Position numbers and translations under genes: made by a program. DNA of 64,000 bases from positions 1 through 64,000 of the forward strand of contig CAXGOB010000019.1 in the NCBI GenBank assembly GCA_964011275.1, written 5' to 3'. Shown piece after piece: positions 37,361 to 45,349 of the stretch. The stretch is from UBA7328 sp002471345 (lineage in GTDB: Bacteria; Bacteroidota; Bacteroidia; Chitinophagales; Saprospiraceae). The notes under the pieces were generated by a model. That model had not been told where the DNA came from, did no database searches, and saw only the letters and a program-made list of their open reading frames with translations. The stretch's first letter is position 1. Every line of letters begins with the position of its first letter.

Positions 37361-39205
37361 TTACATTCTTTCAGGCATTTCTATTCCCAATAAATCCATA
37401 GAATGAGCTAATACTTTAGAAACACACTTACTCAATTCTATTCTGAATGCCATAGCGAGATCATTTTCTGCAGTAAGGATTCTAAGGTCATGATAGAATT
37501 TGTGATACATCTTAGCCAGCTCAAACCCATATGTTGCTATTCTCGAAGGGTCGTATGACGCTGCTGCAATATCTACTTCATTGGGATAGTTCACTAATTT
37601 TTGAATAATATCAGCTTCAATTTGTTCAGGATTATAGTTTTCAGTTTTTATATCCTTTTTAAGCTCTTGGTATTTGCGTAGAACAGACTGTATCCTCACA
37701 TAAGCATTTTGTATGTATGGCCCAGTTTGACCTTGCATATCGACACTTTCTTTGGGGTCAAAGACCATTCTCTTTTTTGGGTCCACCTTGAGAATAAAAT
37801 ATTTTAATGCTCCTAGTCCAATCTTTCTATAGAGCTCACTTTTCTCCGATTCTGTAAATGATACAATATCTCCTCTTTCTTCTGCCGAAACTCTTGCTTC
37901 ACCTATTACATCAGCCACCAAGTCATCAGCATCTACAACTGTACCCTCTCGAGACTTCATTTTGCCAGTTGGTAAATCTACCATCCCATACGACAAATGA
38001 AAAAGTCCATCCGAATAGGGTTCGTCCAACTTCTTAAGGATCTCAAACAAAACCGAGAAATGATATTCCTGTTCATCACCGACTACATAAATCATCTTAT
38101 CACAATGATGATCTTCATTACGTTTTTGTGCAGTTCCAATATCTTGAGTCATATACACCGACGTACCATCACTTCTCAAAAGAATTTTTTGATCCATTCC
38201 TGAGTCTTCAAGATCTACCCAAATGCTTTCATCTTCTTTCTTATAAAAAAGTCCTTTGCTCAACCCGTCTTCTACTGATTTTTTCCCAAGTAGGTAGGTA
38301 TCTGACTCATAATATAGTATGTCGAAATCTACCCCTATTTTTTTATAAGTTGCATCAAATCCTTCATAGCACCAATCGTTCATTTGAGTCCACAGATTCC
38401 TTACTTTTTCATCATTTCTTTCCCATTTAATAAGCATAGCTTTGGCTTGCTTCCCGAGGTCACTGAATTCATTGAAGTAAGTATTCTTATATCTTTTAAA
38501 GAATATTTCTTTTGCCTCATTTTCTTTTCGTGAAGAATTGTACACATCAATTGCTTCCTCTTTTTGTTGCCATTTTGAATACTCTTCATTCAATTTTTTA
38601 TCAAAAAGCACATAATAATCACCTACAAAGTGATCAGACTTGACTCCCTTTGTCTTGGGTGTTGCTCCATCAGCGAAAAGCTGCCACGACAGCATACTTT
38701 TGCACACAGCAATGCCTCTGTCATTTATGATTTGAGTTTTAATAGTCTTATATCCAGCTGCTTCTAATATCTTGTGAGTAGACCATCCTAATAGTATATT
38801 CCTTATATGGCCAAGATGTAATGGTTTATTCGTATTTGGAGAACTGAACTCGACTAAAACCTTTTCTCCTTTCTGAGGTAAATTACCATAAGAATCAGAG
38901 GAAAGAATGGATTGTAATTTTTCTACCCAGAAACTTCCTTCGAATTCAAGATTCAAAAACCCTTTTACCACATTAAATCCTGAAACAAAATCAAGATGGT
39001 CTGTGAGATATTCTCCTAATTTCACTCCTAATTCTTGGGGTGAGGTTTTTGCTTTTTTTATAAATGGAAACAATACGACGGTGTAGCTTCCATCAAATTC
39101 TTTTCTGGTTTCATTGATCAAAACCTCTTTTGAATCAATATCAAAGTTGTAAAGCTCACCGAAGGCTATTTTTACTTTTTCCTTTATATTATGTATAAAC
39201 TTCAT
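37361..39205 (-). CDS. argS: Arginine--tRNA ligase
   Basis: Class I synthetase charging tRNA-Arg. The 614 residues comprise an N-terminal Add-1 domain (1-100), the catalytic domain with SSPNTNKPLHLGHIRN (HLGH near residue 131) and GKMKSREGTVV in place of KMSKS, and the helical DALR anticodon-binding domain ending LLGIEMPERM. ArgRS proteins commonly lack a canonical KMSKS. It lies between rsmD (13-base gap) and glnS (1-base gap). Confidence 0.97.
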   Translation of the reverse strand: MKFIHNIKEKVKIAFGELYNFDIDSKEVLINETRKEFDGSYTVVLFPFIKKAKTSPQELGVKLGEYLTDHLDFVSGFNVVKGFLNLEFEGSFWVEKLQSILSSDSYGNLPQKGEKVLVEFSSPNTNKPLHLGHIRNILLGWSTHKILEAAGYKTIKTQIINDRGIAVCKSMLSWQLFADGATPKTKGVKSDHFVGDYYVLFDKKLNEEYSKWQQKEEAIDVYNSSRKENEAKEIFFKRYKNTYFNEFSDLGKQAKAMLIKWERNDEKVRNLWTQMNDWCYEGFDATYKKIGVDFDILYYESDTYLLGKKSVEDGLSKGLFYKKEDESIWVDLEDSGMDQKILLRSDGTSVYMTQDIGTAQKRNEDHHCDKMIYVVGDEQEYHFSVLFEILKKLDEPYSDGLFHLSYGMVDLPTGKMKSREGTVVDADDLVADVIGEARVSAEERGDIVSFTESEKSELYRKIGLGALKYFILKVDPKKRMVFDPKESVDMQGQTGPYIQNAYVRIQSVLRKYQELKKDIKTENYNPEQIEADIIQKLVNYPNEVDIAAASYDPSRIATYGFELAKMYHKFYHDLRILTAENDLAMAFRIELSKCVSKVLAHSMDLLGIEMPERM

Positions 39206-39218
39206 CTACTGATTACAT

Positions 39219-39758
39219 TCAGGGCGCAAAGAAACTAAAAATGGTCTGCCCATATTTTCTTTTTTCAATAAATTGCCGATGATTTGTAAAATCATGAGTC
39301 GGATTATGTTCTATCACTAAAATTCCACCTTCTTTTATCAATTCATTTTTGACAATTAAATCTGGAATTTGTTTTAACCAAACTAATGGATAAGGAGGTC
39401 CAGCAAAAATATAGTCAAAATTCACCTTACAACTGGAAACAAATTTTTGAACATCTCCTCTTATCACTTTAATGCTGTCTGAGACTCCAAACTCCTCTGC
39501 TTGATTCTTAACAAAATGTATACATTTCGGATGAAGGTCTACATATGTCACATCATTACATCCTCTGGATATAAATTCAAACGAATGATTACCAGCTCCA
39601 CCGAACAAATCGAGCATTTTGACATCTGAAAATTCAATTCTATTATGGAGAATATTAAATAATGCTTCCTTCGATATATCGGTAGTCGGTCTCGTCGGCC
39701 AACCTTTCATATTCGGCCTTAACAATCTTCCTCCTAAACTTCCTCCAACGATGCGCAT
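39219..39758 (-). CDS. rsmD: 16S rRNA (guanine(966)-N2)-methyltransferase RsmD
   Basis: SAM-dependent methyltransferase acting on G966 of 16S rRNA. The 179 residues start MRIVGGSLGGRLL, followed by RPTTDISKEALFNIL and the SAM motif LDLFGGAGNHSFEFISRG. The catalytic motif, usually (D/N)PPY, reads FAGPPYPL here, so the first residue is Gly. Its 5' end overlaps the DUF3822 gene by 25 bases, indicating translational coupling. Confidence 0.93.
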   Translation of the reverse strand: MRIVGGSLGGRLLRPNMKGWPTRPTTDISKEALFNILHNRIEFSDVKMLDLFGGAGNHSFEFISRGCNDVTYVDLHPKCIHFVKNQAEEFGVSDSIKVIRGDVQKFVSSCKVNFDYIFAGPPYPLVWLKQIPDLIVKNELIKEGGILVIEHNPTHDFTNHRQFIEKRKYGQTIFSFFAP

Positions 39759-40543
39759 CTGTTTAGTCGAGTTAACGCAACTAATGTAGTATTGGTTTCA
39801 TTAGTTTCAGTGTCTAAGTGAATAATTTCTGGCTCTACTCCAAAAAAATGGAAAAACTTCTCCTTATCTAATTTTACCTCTGAGAAATCCCCGTCCATTA
39901 AGATCTGTGTTTCTCCTTTTTTCAGTTTGTACTGATCATAAATTAATGCGATATAGTAGTAAAAGTCAGACTCATTTCGGACTTGATAGCAATTTGCTAT
40001 CTGAAGTTCACCTTTCTCAAAATATATGAGGTTTAAATTCCCGCTTAATAAACTTAAGTGAATTTCACTGCCGAGTTGATTAATTCCTATTGAATCAAGA
40101 AATACCTTCTGGTAATGAGAGAAATCACACATCACAATGTGCTTAGAAAGCGCTTTTGTTATTGGTTTTGGAATGGCATAGGTAAGAACTGATGAAGAGT
40201 TCACTACTTTTTCAGAAAATATGAGATAGCGAGTCAAATCGGATATACTGTGATTAAATTTTAGCAGTGACTTCTTGAAGGTCTCGCTATTAGATTCTAA
40301 AAGACTAAATATAGGATTGTTAAAAGCAACTATTGAATGACCGAATTCATGTTTATGCTGATTGAGAAGTGATGTTTTTGGTATAACATCTACATTGATT
40401 CTACCATAATGAAGAATCTGATTATTGGAATTAAACAAGCCATAAAAAAGGCTATCCCTTGAAAGGATAGCCCTGTATTTTAAATCCTTAGAAGATTGCT
40501 CTAAAGATATTTGTCTTCTTGAAAAAGGTATTTCTATTTCCAA
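39734..40543 (-). CDS. DUF3822 family protein
   Basis: A 269-residue cytosolic protein with no signal peptide, matching the DUF3822 family of Bacteroidota. It has an ASKHA/actin-like look: an N-terminal YRAILSRDSLFYGLF strand pair, a middle region and a C-terminal LMDGDFSE segment. The gene is commonly located next to rsmD in this phylum, as here (25-base overlap with rsmD, 10-base overlap with the upstream gene). Function is unknown. Confidence 0.8.
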   Translation of the reverse strand: MEIEIPFSRRQISLEQSSKDLKYRAILSRDSLFYGLFNSNNQILHYGRINVDVIPKTSLLNQHKHEFGHSIVAFNNPIFSLLESNSETFKKSLLKFNHSISDLTRYLIFSEKVVNSSSVLTYAIPKPITKALSKHIVMCDFSHYQKVFLDSIGINQLGSEIHLSLLSGNLNLIYFEKGELQIANCYQVRNESDFYYYIALIYDQYKLKKGETQILMDGDFSEVKLDKEKFFHFFGVEPEIIHLDTETNETNTTLVALTRLNRCASLEEV

Positions 40544-41115
40544 TTACCTTCTAAATTAGGCGAATTCAAACTTCCAAACCCTATCATATTTGCAGGATTA
40601 TAAGTGTCATCATACTTCATATAGCTTGTGCTAGCATAGCTACCCATGAATTCTGACCATTGCGTCATAGTTTCAGTTACCCAAACTTTCGTTTTTTGGT
40701 AGGTCATTGTATCAGACGTTATTGAGAATTTAGCCCCATTAGAATATGGCACATTTGCCAATCCATCAAGATCAATTCCCATGGCATTAATCGAATCAAT
40801 TGCCGAAGAATAAATTGTATTCACTATAAATTTATCAGGATCACCGGGAAACTCTGGATCTTCTAATACCTGTCTAAAGGGAATACTATCTGTCTTCAAA
40901 ACATATGTTAATGAATCAAAACCGTTTGCAAATTTACCAGTTATATCTCTATAAAGTTCTTGAGAGGTACGAATGTCCTCAAGCTGAGCGACTACAGCTT
41001 CTTGTCTTTTGTCTTTTTCTGCTTTAAACTTTATCGGTTCTGCGATTCCAGAATAAAGAAGATATGCAAGAGCAGCAATCAATGCTATCAAAACCAAATT
41101 TAATATTATTCTCAT
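40534..41115 (-). CDS. Small membrane-anchored protein of unknown function
   Basis: A 193-residue protein. A single hydrophobic helix (about 4-24) is followed by a charged helix (EPIKFKAEKDKRQEAVVAQLEDIRTSQELYRDITGKF) resembling the start of pilin-like or secretin-accessory proteins, then a soluble region. No family is recognised. It is the first gene of the operon that continues through DUF3822, rsmD, argS, glnS, pyrR and pyrB. The 183-base region before it is shared with divergent tsaD. Confidence 0.7.
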   Translation of the reverse strand: MRIILNLVLIALIAALAYLLYSGIAEPIKFKAEKDKRQEAVVAQLEDIRTSQELYRDITGKFANGFDSLTYVLKTDSIPFRQVLEDPEFPGDPDKFIVNTIYSSAIDSINAMGIDLDGLANVPYSNGAKFSITSDTMTYQKTKVWVTETMTQWSEFMGSYASTSYMKYDDTYNPANMIGFGSLNSPNLEGNWK

Positions 41116-41246
41116 TGTTGATTAATTTCCTTTTTGTACTTCGCAATAATAGCTATTTTCTTATAAATCATTGTTTTCCAAAGCCATGAAATCTATTTTT
41201 TTTAATGTCTTCAAATCTTTTTAAGATTATTATTCTTTCGCACAAC

Positions 41247-41254
41247 TACATTTG
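41247..41254 (+). promoter_or_regulatory. Possible -7 promoter element for tsaD
   Basis: TACATTTG matches TAnnTTTG and lies 45 bases before the tsaD start. With the next two bases it is TACATTTGCA, identical to the tyrS element at 6232-6241. No TTG is seen at the -33 distance. Confidence 0.35.
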
Positions 41255-41298
41255 CATTGATTTTAACAATGATTCATCTTTTAAAGATGATTTAAAAC

Positions 41299-42312
41299 TT
41301 GATTTTGGTGGGTACTGATTACATTTTATCAATTGAATCATCTTGTGATGATACTTCTGCAGCTGTTTTTAAGAATAATAATATTGTTGCCAATGTAACC
41401 TACAATCAAAAAGTACATGAAAAGTATGGAGGTGTTGTCCCAGAATTAGCTTCAAGAAAACATCATCAGAAAATCTTACCTGTAGTAATAGCAGCTTTAT
41501 ATGAAGCTAAAATTGACAAGCACCACTTATCAGCAATAGCAGTAACAAAGGGCCCCGGGCTTCTAGGAAGTCTACTGGTTGGGGTATCATTTGCAAAAAG
41601 CATGGCTGCGGCTTTGGATATACCCATTATCGAAGTAAATCACATGCAGGCTCACATCTTAGCCCATTTTATAGAAGAGCCTTATCCATCATTTCCTTTT
41701 TTGTGCCTTACAGTATCAGGTGGACACACTCAAATAGTAAAAGTTAATGACCATTTGGATATGGAAGTCATAGGAACTACAATAGATGATGCAGCTGGTG
41801 AAGCTTTTGATAAAGCTGGCAAAATGCTTGGCTTACCATATCCGGCAGGACCACACATTGATAAACTTGCCAATCAGGGTCAAAATACTTTTAGATTCGC
41901 TAAACCCAAAGTAGATGGACACAACTTTAGTTTTAGTGGATTAAAAACTTCTATTCTCTACTATCTAAAAAAAGAAATAAAAGAAAATCCAAAATTCATC
42001 GAAAATAATTTGAATGACTTGTGTTCTTCAATACAATCCACAATAGTGGAAATCTTAATTAAAAAACTGACAATAGCTTCGGAAGAGTACAAAATACAAG
42101 ATTTAGCCATAGCAGGAGGGGTGTCAGCAAACTCAGGACTGAGAAAAGAACTTCAAAAATTATCCGAATCCAATGACTGGAATGTTTTCGTACCTGAATT
42201 TCAATATTGTACTGATAATGCTGGAATGATAGGAATCACAGCCTATTATAAATTCTTAAAAAAAGAATTTAGTTCTTTTGATATGGCACCCGAACCCAGA
42301 ATGAAGTTCTAA
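41299..42312 (+). CDS. tsaD: tRNA N6-adenosine threonylcarbamoyltransferase TsaD
   Basis: Transfers threonylcarbamoyl to A37 of ANN-decoding tRNAs with TsaB and TsaE. The 337 residues have the ASKHA signature SIESSCDDTSAAV (11-23), the metal motif HMQAH (115-119), VSGGHTQ and the late CTDNAGMIG with the metal-binding Asp. The start is uncertain: no ATG is present, and TTG (41299), TTG (41305) or GTG (41308) are all possible; family N-termini would fit the later ones. Confidence 0.95.
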   Translation: MILVGTDYILSIESSCDDTSAAVFKNNNIVANVTYNQKVHEKYGGVVPELASRKHHQKILPVVIAALYEAKIDKHHLSAIAVTKGPGLLGSLLVGVSFAKSMAAALDIPIIEVNHMQAHILAHFIEEPYPSFPFLCLTVSGGHTQIVKVNDHLDMEVIGTTIDDAAGEAFDKAGKMLGLPYPAGPHIDKLANQGQNTFRFAKPKVDGHNFSFSGLKTSILYYLKKEIKENPKFIENNLNDLCSSIQSTIVEILIKKLTIASEEYKIQDLAIAGGVSANSGLRKELQKLSESNDWNVFVPEFQYCTDNAGMIGITAYYKFLKKEFSSFDMAPEPRMKF

Positions 42313-42341
42313 TCAATTATTCAGGATCAATATCAGAACTT

Positions 42342-43049
42342 TTAAAAAGATAACGAAGTGCCATTACCTTGTTTCTGCCTATTGTAATAATCAAACACTT
42401 TATCCACCACAGCGCTTCCTAGTTCATTTGGGTTCTTCCTAATCACCGCTTCTTCTTTACCAATGGCAATAAACAAACCATCCACGGCTTTTGCTGCTAG
42501 GAAATCCGATAGCGATCCTTCTACTTTATTTTTTGCAAAAATGTTATGAGCTGATTGAGCCATAGGCCAATACTTGTTCACATCGGTTTTCTCTAGCTCT
42601 ACATTTAATCTATCACTATATCTCTTTTTTACAGCTTCATACATTGCATTTTTCATAACTAATGTAGCAGCATCTGGTCCTCCCATGACAACTGCCGCTG
42701 CATCTTCAAACTTCACTTCTTTTATGGCATCAGATACTAATCCTTTTGATTCTGTCAATGCTATTTCACTTGCATCTCCAATAGATTTTGTCACCCTGTC
42801 TATCTCATCACCTAGTCCTAGAGTCCTCAATGTCGCCAATACAGGTTTAATCTCTTCAGGAATAATACTTTCCACACCATTCTGATTGAGTTTAGCAAGT
42901 TTATCTATCGCCCTAAATACACTAGTATTCAGAACCTCTTTCAGTGCGCTGACAGTTTCCCACACAGTTGGCTCAGATAACAAACCTTGAATTGTAGCAC
43001 ATGAAGTAAATGTCAATGCTAGGCTAACTGAAATAATTACCTTCTTAAT
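42342..43049 (-). CDS. DUF4197 lipoprotein, apparent ATT start
   Basis: The mature part matches DUF4197: repeated short helices, GGPDAATLVMKNAMYEAVKKRY and VDKVFDYYNRQ at the C-terminus. The first TTG (43016) lies inside the hydrophobic core of a lipoprotein signal. Reading on upstream gives KKVIISVSLALTFTSC, a normal lipobox signal, preceded by ATT (43047-43049) exactly where ATG is expected. No ATG, GTG or TTG lies in frame in the next 20 or so codons. With ATT the protein has 235 residues. The family is periplasmic and uncharacterised. ATT as start is inferred; loss of a start codon is the alternative. Confidence 0.78.
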   Translation of the reverse strand: MKKVIISVSLALTFTSCATIQGLLSEPTVWETVSALKEVLNTSVFRAIDKLAKLNQNGVESIIPEEIKPVLATLRTLGLGDEIDRVTKSIGDASEIALTESKGLVSDAIKEVKFEDAAAVVMGGPDAATLVMKNAMYEAVKKRYSDRLNVELEKTDVNKYWPMAQSAHNIFAKNKVEGSLSDFLAAKAVDGLFIAIGKEEAVIRKNPNELGSAVVDKVFDYYNRQKQGNGTSLSF

Positions 43050-43253
43050 TATTATTTTATATTGAACTCTTTTGATAATCCGATTTAAAAAATCAAAGTA
43101 ATGTTTTTTAAATATTAAAAAATCGTTAAAATCAAAAATTAACTTTTTAACCTTTTTTGTTCCAAAACAACTGTAGACATTGACGATTTAAGAAATTCTT
43201 GCTTAAAGCATTTATCTATTTGATCCAAAATCTGTCTAGTCCGATCCAAACCA

Positions 43254-43281
43254 TGTAACATCGCAATATTATCCTCGTTTT
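43254..43281 (+). promoter_or_regulatory. ECF-sigma-like promoter, copy 1
   Basis: TGTAAC (43254-43259), 16 bases, CGTTTT (43276-43281). The same pair with the same 16-base spacing precedes all three copies. It resembles ECF sigma promoters, which have AAC in the -35 and CGT in the -10 element. A TTTGATC-type box at 43219 is also shared. Confidence 0.55.
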
Positions 43282-43336
43282 ATTAATCGAAAGCTTTCAC
43301 AACACAACATTTTTTTAAACTTTCAAAAACGTCATC

Positions 43337-43672
43337 ATGAATTTTAAAGCATTTTTCTTATCAAGCCTTTTCTTATTCGCCATCGCAGGAAGCGCATTTG
43401 CTAACAATGCAGATTTAATTCCATCTAAAGATTTGGCCAAAAAAATCAAATCAGAACTCTCGAGAGTAGATTTAGATTACACACAACTCAATGGTGAAAC
43501 CTTAAAGATCAGATTTATGATCAATGAGAAACAAGAAATCATTGTTTTAAGCACAGACAACAAGAAACTTGATAATACTATCAAGGATGCACTGAATTAC
43601 GACAGATTAGAAAGCAAGGAATTAAAGCCTTTTGAGGTATATGTGGTTCCAGTCACTTTTGAGTCAAAATAG
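43337..43672 (+). CDS. Small secreted TonB-C-terminal-like protein, copy 1
   Basis: A 111-residue protein with a clear Sec signal peptide (about 1-22, cleavage after AGSAFA). The mature 89 residues run GETLKIRFMINEKQEIIVLS, a helix (NKKLDNTIKDALNY) and KPFEVYVVPVTFE. This strand-strand-helix-strand pattern resembles the C-terminal domain of TonB energy transducers, but no membrane anchor or proline linker is present. The family call is therefore tentative. Copies 2 and 3 follow at 44064 and 44989. It has its own promoter and terminator. Function unknown; abundant periplasmic expression is inferred. Confidence 0.85.
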   Translation: MNFKAFFLSSLFLFAIAGSAFANNADLIPSKDLAKKIKSELSRVDLDYTQLNGETLKIRFMINEKQEIIVLSTDNKKLDNTIKDALNYDRLESKELKPFEVYVVPVTFESK

Positions 43673-43696
43673 AAGAATAAATAAATTCTTTTCGAG

Positions 43697-43728
43697 GCCT
43701 CTTCAGTAAATGCTGAAGGGGCTTTTTA
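43697..43728 (+). terminator. Rho-independent terminator, copy 1
   Basis: A 10-bp stem (GCCTCTTCAG pairing with CTGAAGGGGC, one G-T pair), a 6-base loop TAAATG and a following T-run, 24 bases after the stop codon. Confidence 0.88.
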
Positions 43729-43958
43729 GTTTAGCGCTCTTATTCTTTATGAATTTTAAATGAACATTTATAAATAGAAAATTCACAATTTATAAACGAG
43801 ATTTAGTTATGCCTTCCCAAATGGAAGAATATCAATAGAAAAAGAATATTTTTTGGATTCTTTACGAACAACTTATCACAAATTCCGAATATGACAACCC
43901 TACTAGTCTATTGTTTTGATTCATTTGATCGAATAAGCACTTAATCTTATCGAAACTC

Positions 43959-43986
43959 TGTAACATCCGAATATTATAAACGTTTA
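43959..43986 (+). promoter_or_regulatory. ECF-sigma-like promoter, copy 2
   Basis: TGTAAC (43959-43964), 16 bases, CGTTTA (43981-43986), in an otherwise diverged region. Its distance to the ATG is about 20 bases longer than in copy 1, so the pair is conserved independently of its position relative to the gene. Confidence 0.55.
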
Positions 43987-44063
43987 ATTCACAACAAGCT
44001 TTTACTTTATAATTACTAAAAGCTTTCACAACACAACATTTTTAAATTTTCAAAAACATCATC

Positions 44064-44399
44064 ATGAATTTTAAAGCATTTTTCTTATCCAGTCTTTTCT
44101 TATTCGCCATTGCAGGAAGTGCATTTGCTAACAATGCAGATTTAACGCCTTCTAAAGATTTAGCTAAAAAAATCCAAACAGAACTCTCGAGAGTAGATTT
44201 GGACTATACTCAACTTAATGGTGAAACCTTAAAGATCAGATTTATGATCAATGAGAGACAAGAGATCATCGTTCTGAGTACAGACAACAAGAAACTTGAT
44301 AATACTATCAAGGATGCGCTGAATTACGACAGGTTAGAAAGCAAGGAATTAAAGCCTTTTGAGGTATATGTGGTTCCAGTCACTTTTGAGTCAAAATAG
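44064..44399 (+). CDS. Small secreted TonB-C-terminal-like protein, copy 2
   Basis: 111 residues, differing from copy 1 at only four positions (Ile to Thr in the LTPSK segment, KS to QT after KI, and Lys to Arg in NERQ). The signal peptide is identical. All changes are conservative or at the surface-like N-terminal part of the mature protein, and most DNA differences are silent, so the protein is under selection. Own promoter, leader and terminator. Confidence 0.85.
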   Translation: MNFKAFFLSSLFLFAIAGSAFANNADLTPSKDLAKKIQTELSRVDLDYTQLNGETLKIRFMINERQEIIVLSTDNKKLDNTIKDALNYDRLESKELKPFEVYVVPVTFESK

Positions 44400-44423
44400 A
44401 AGAATAGATAAATTCTTTTCGAG

Positions 44424-44455
44424 GCCTCTTCAACAAATGTTGGAGAGGCTTTTTT
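44424..44455 (+). terminator. Rho-independent terminator, copy 2
   Basis: An 11-bp stem (GCCTCTTCAAC with GTTGGAGAGGC, one G-T pair), a 4-base loop AAAT and a T6 run. Compared with copy 1, bases on both arms changed together so pairing is kept. Confidence 0.9.
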
Positions 44456-44887
44456 AGTATATACCTTTCCTAATTATACGCGTAAAAACCTAATCCTAAC
44501 TCCTCTAGTAAATACTTCATTTGAGGCAATAAAGGCTATTGTCATACTTTTCCTTTTCGAGGCCATTCTCCTTTTCTCCTTTTTCATTAAGAAAAAGGTT
44601 TAGAATAATTTCTAAAAATCATTTCAACGGACTTATATTTTGAATATAAAACATTAATAATCAACACTTTATTGCCAGAGGAACATAATCTGAAGTGTAA
44701 TAAAAATGCAGATCAATTAGATTTCAATTTGACAAAACCGAAATGGACAATGGAATTTACTCTACGGATAATTGGATGATTGTCAAACAATACTGAGCCA
44801 AATATTATAAACTTTAGATCTTTTGATTTCATTAGTCCACTATATAGATTCATTTAATCCAAAATTTACTTGGACTCATCGAAACAG

Positions 44888-44915
44888 TGTAACATCAGAG
44901 ATTTATTCACGTTTT
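44888..44915 (+). promoter_or_regulatory. ECF-sigma-like promoter, copy 3
   Basis: TGTAAC (44888-44893), 16 bases, CGTTTT (44910-44915). The motif pair and spacing are as in copies 1 and 2. ATCGAAAC just upstream is also shared with copy 2. Confidence 0.55.
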
Positions 44916-44988
44916 ATTTACAACAAGCTTTAGTCACAACCTGAAGCTTTCACAACACAATATTTTTTAAACTTTTAAAAATGTCAAC

Positions 44989-45324
44989 ATGAAATTCAAA
45001 GCATTTTTCTTATTCAGTCTTTTCTTATTTGCTATCGCAGGAAGTGCATTTGCTAACAATGCAGATTTAACACCTTCTAAGGATTTAGCTAGAAAAATTA
45101 AATCTGAACTCTCGAAAGTAGATTTGGACTATACTCAACTCAATGGTGAAACCTTAAAGATCAGATTTATGATCAATGAGAGACAAGAAATCATTGTTTT
45201 GAGCACAGACAACAAGAAACTTGATAACACTATCAAGGACGCATTAAACTACGACAGGTTGGAAGGTAAAGAACTAAAGCCTTTCGAGGTATATGTGGTT
45301 CCAGTCACTTTCGAATCAAAATAA
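44989..45324 (+). CDS. Small secreted TonB-C-terminal-like protein, copy 3
   Basis: 111 residues with the same signal peptide plan (MKFKAFFLFS at the start) and mature domain. Differences from the others are Lys/Arg exchanges (ARKI, SKVD, NERQ) and LEGK for LESK. The C-terminal strand KPFEVYVVPVTFESK is identical in all three. It is followed by its own terminator and then convergent msrB. Confidence 0.85.
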   Translation: MKFKAFFLFSLFLFAIAGSAFANNADLTPSKDLARKIKSELSKVDLDYTQLNGETLKIRFMINERQEIIVLSTDNKKLDNTIKDALNYDRLEGKELKPFEVYVVPVTFESK

Positions 45325-45349
45325 GAAGAATAGATAAATTCTTTTCGAG

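Larger units (their letters stand above)
43219..43728 (+). repeat. Tandem repeat unit 1 (promoter, leader, gene, terminator)
   Basis: First of three tandem units. Each holds a TTTGATC-like upstream box, TGTAAC-N16-CGTTT, a leader with GCTTTCACAACACAA, a 111-codon gene and a terminator. The coding parts are close to identical; the spacer DNA has diverged more. Confidence 0.9.
43673..44063. other. Intergenic region between copies 1 and 2
   Basis: 391 bases without a gene. It holds the terminator of copy 1 (43697-43728), about 190 bases of unremarkable AT-rich DNA, then the conserved upstream box from 43924, promoter (43959-43986) and leader (44020-44063) of copy 2. Confidence 0.8.
43924..44455 (+). 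repeat. Tandem repeat unit 2
   Basis: Second unit, same order of elements as unit 1. The last 90 or so coding bases are nearly identical to unit 1, while its middle part shares variants with unit 3, as expected from gene conversion or unequal exchange. Confidence 0.9.
44400..44988. other. Intergenic region between copies 2 and 3
   Basis: 589 bases without a gene, the longest gap in the window. It holds the terminator of copy 2 (44424-44455) and the promoter and leader of copy 3 (from 44853). In between is AT-rich DNA with one stretch, CCTTTTCGAGGCC at 44552-44564, that matches the bases at the left arm of the three terminators and may be a relic of a lost copy. Confidence 0.7.

Noticed and set aside
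42342..43016. Starting the DUF4197 gene at the TTG at 43016
   Set aside because: That codon is inside the hydrophobic part of a lipoprotein signal; the protein would lack the charged N-terminal region needed for export.
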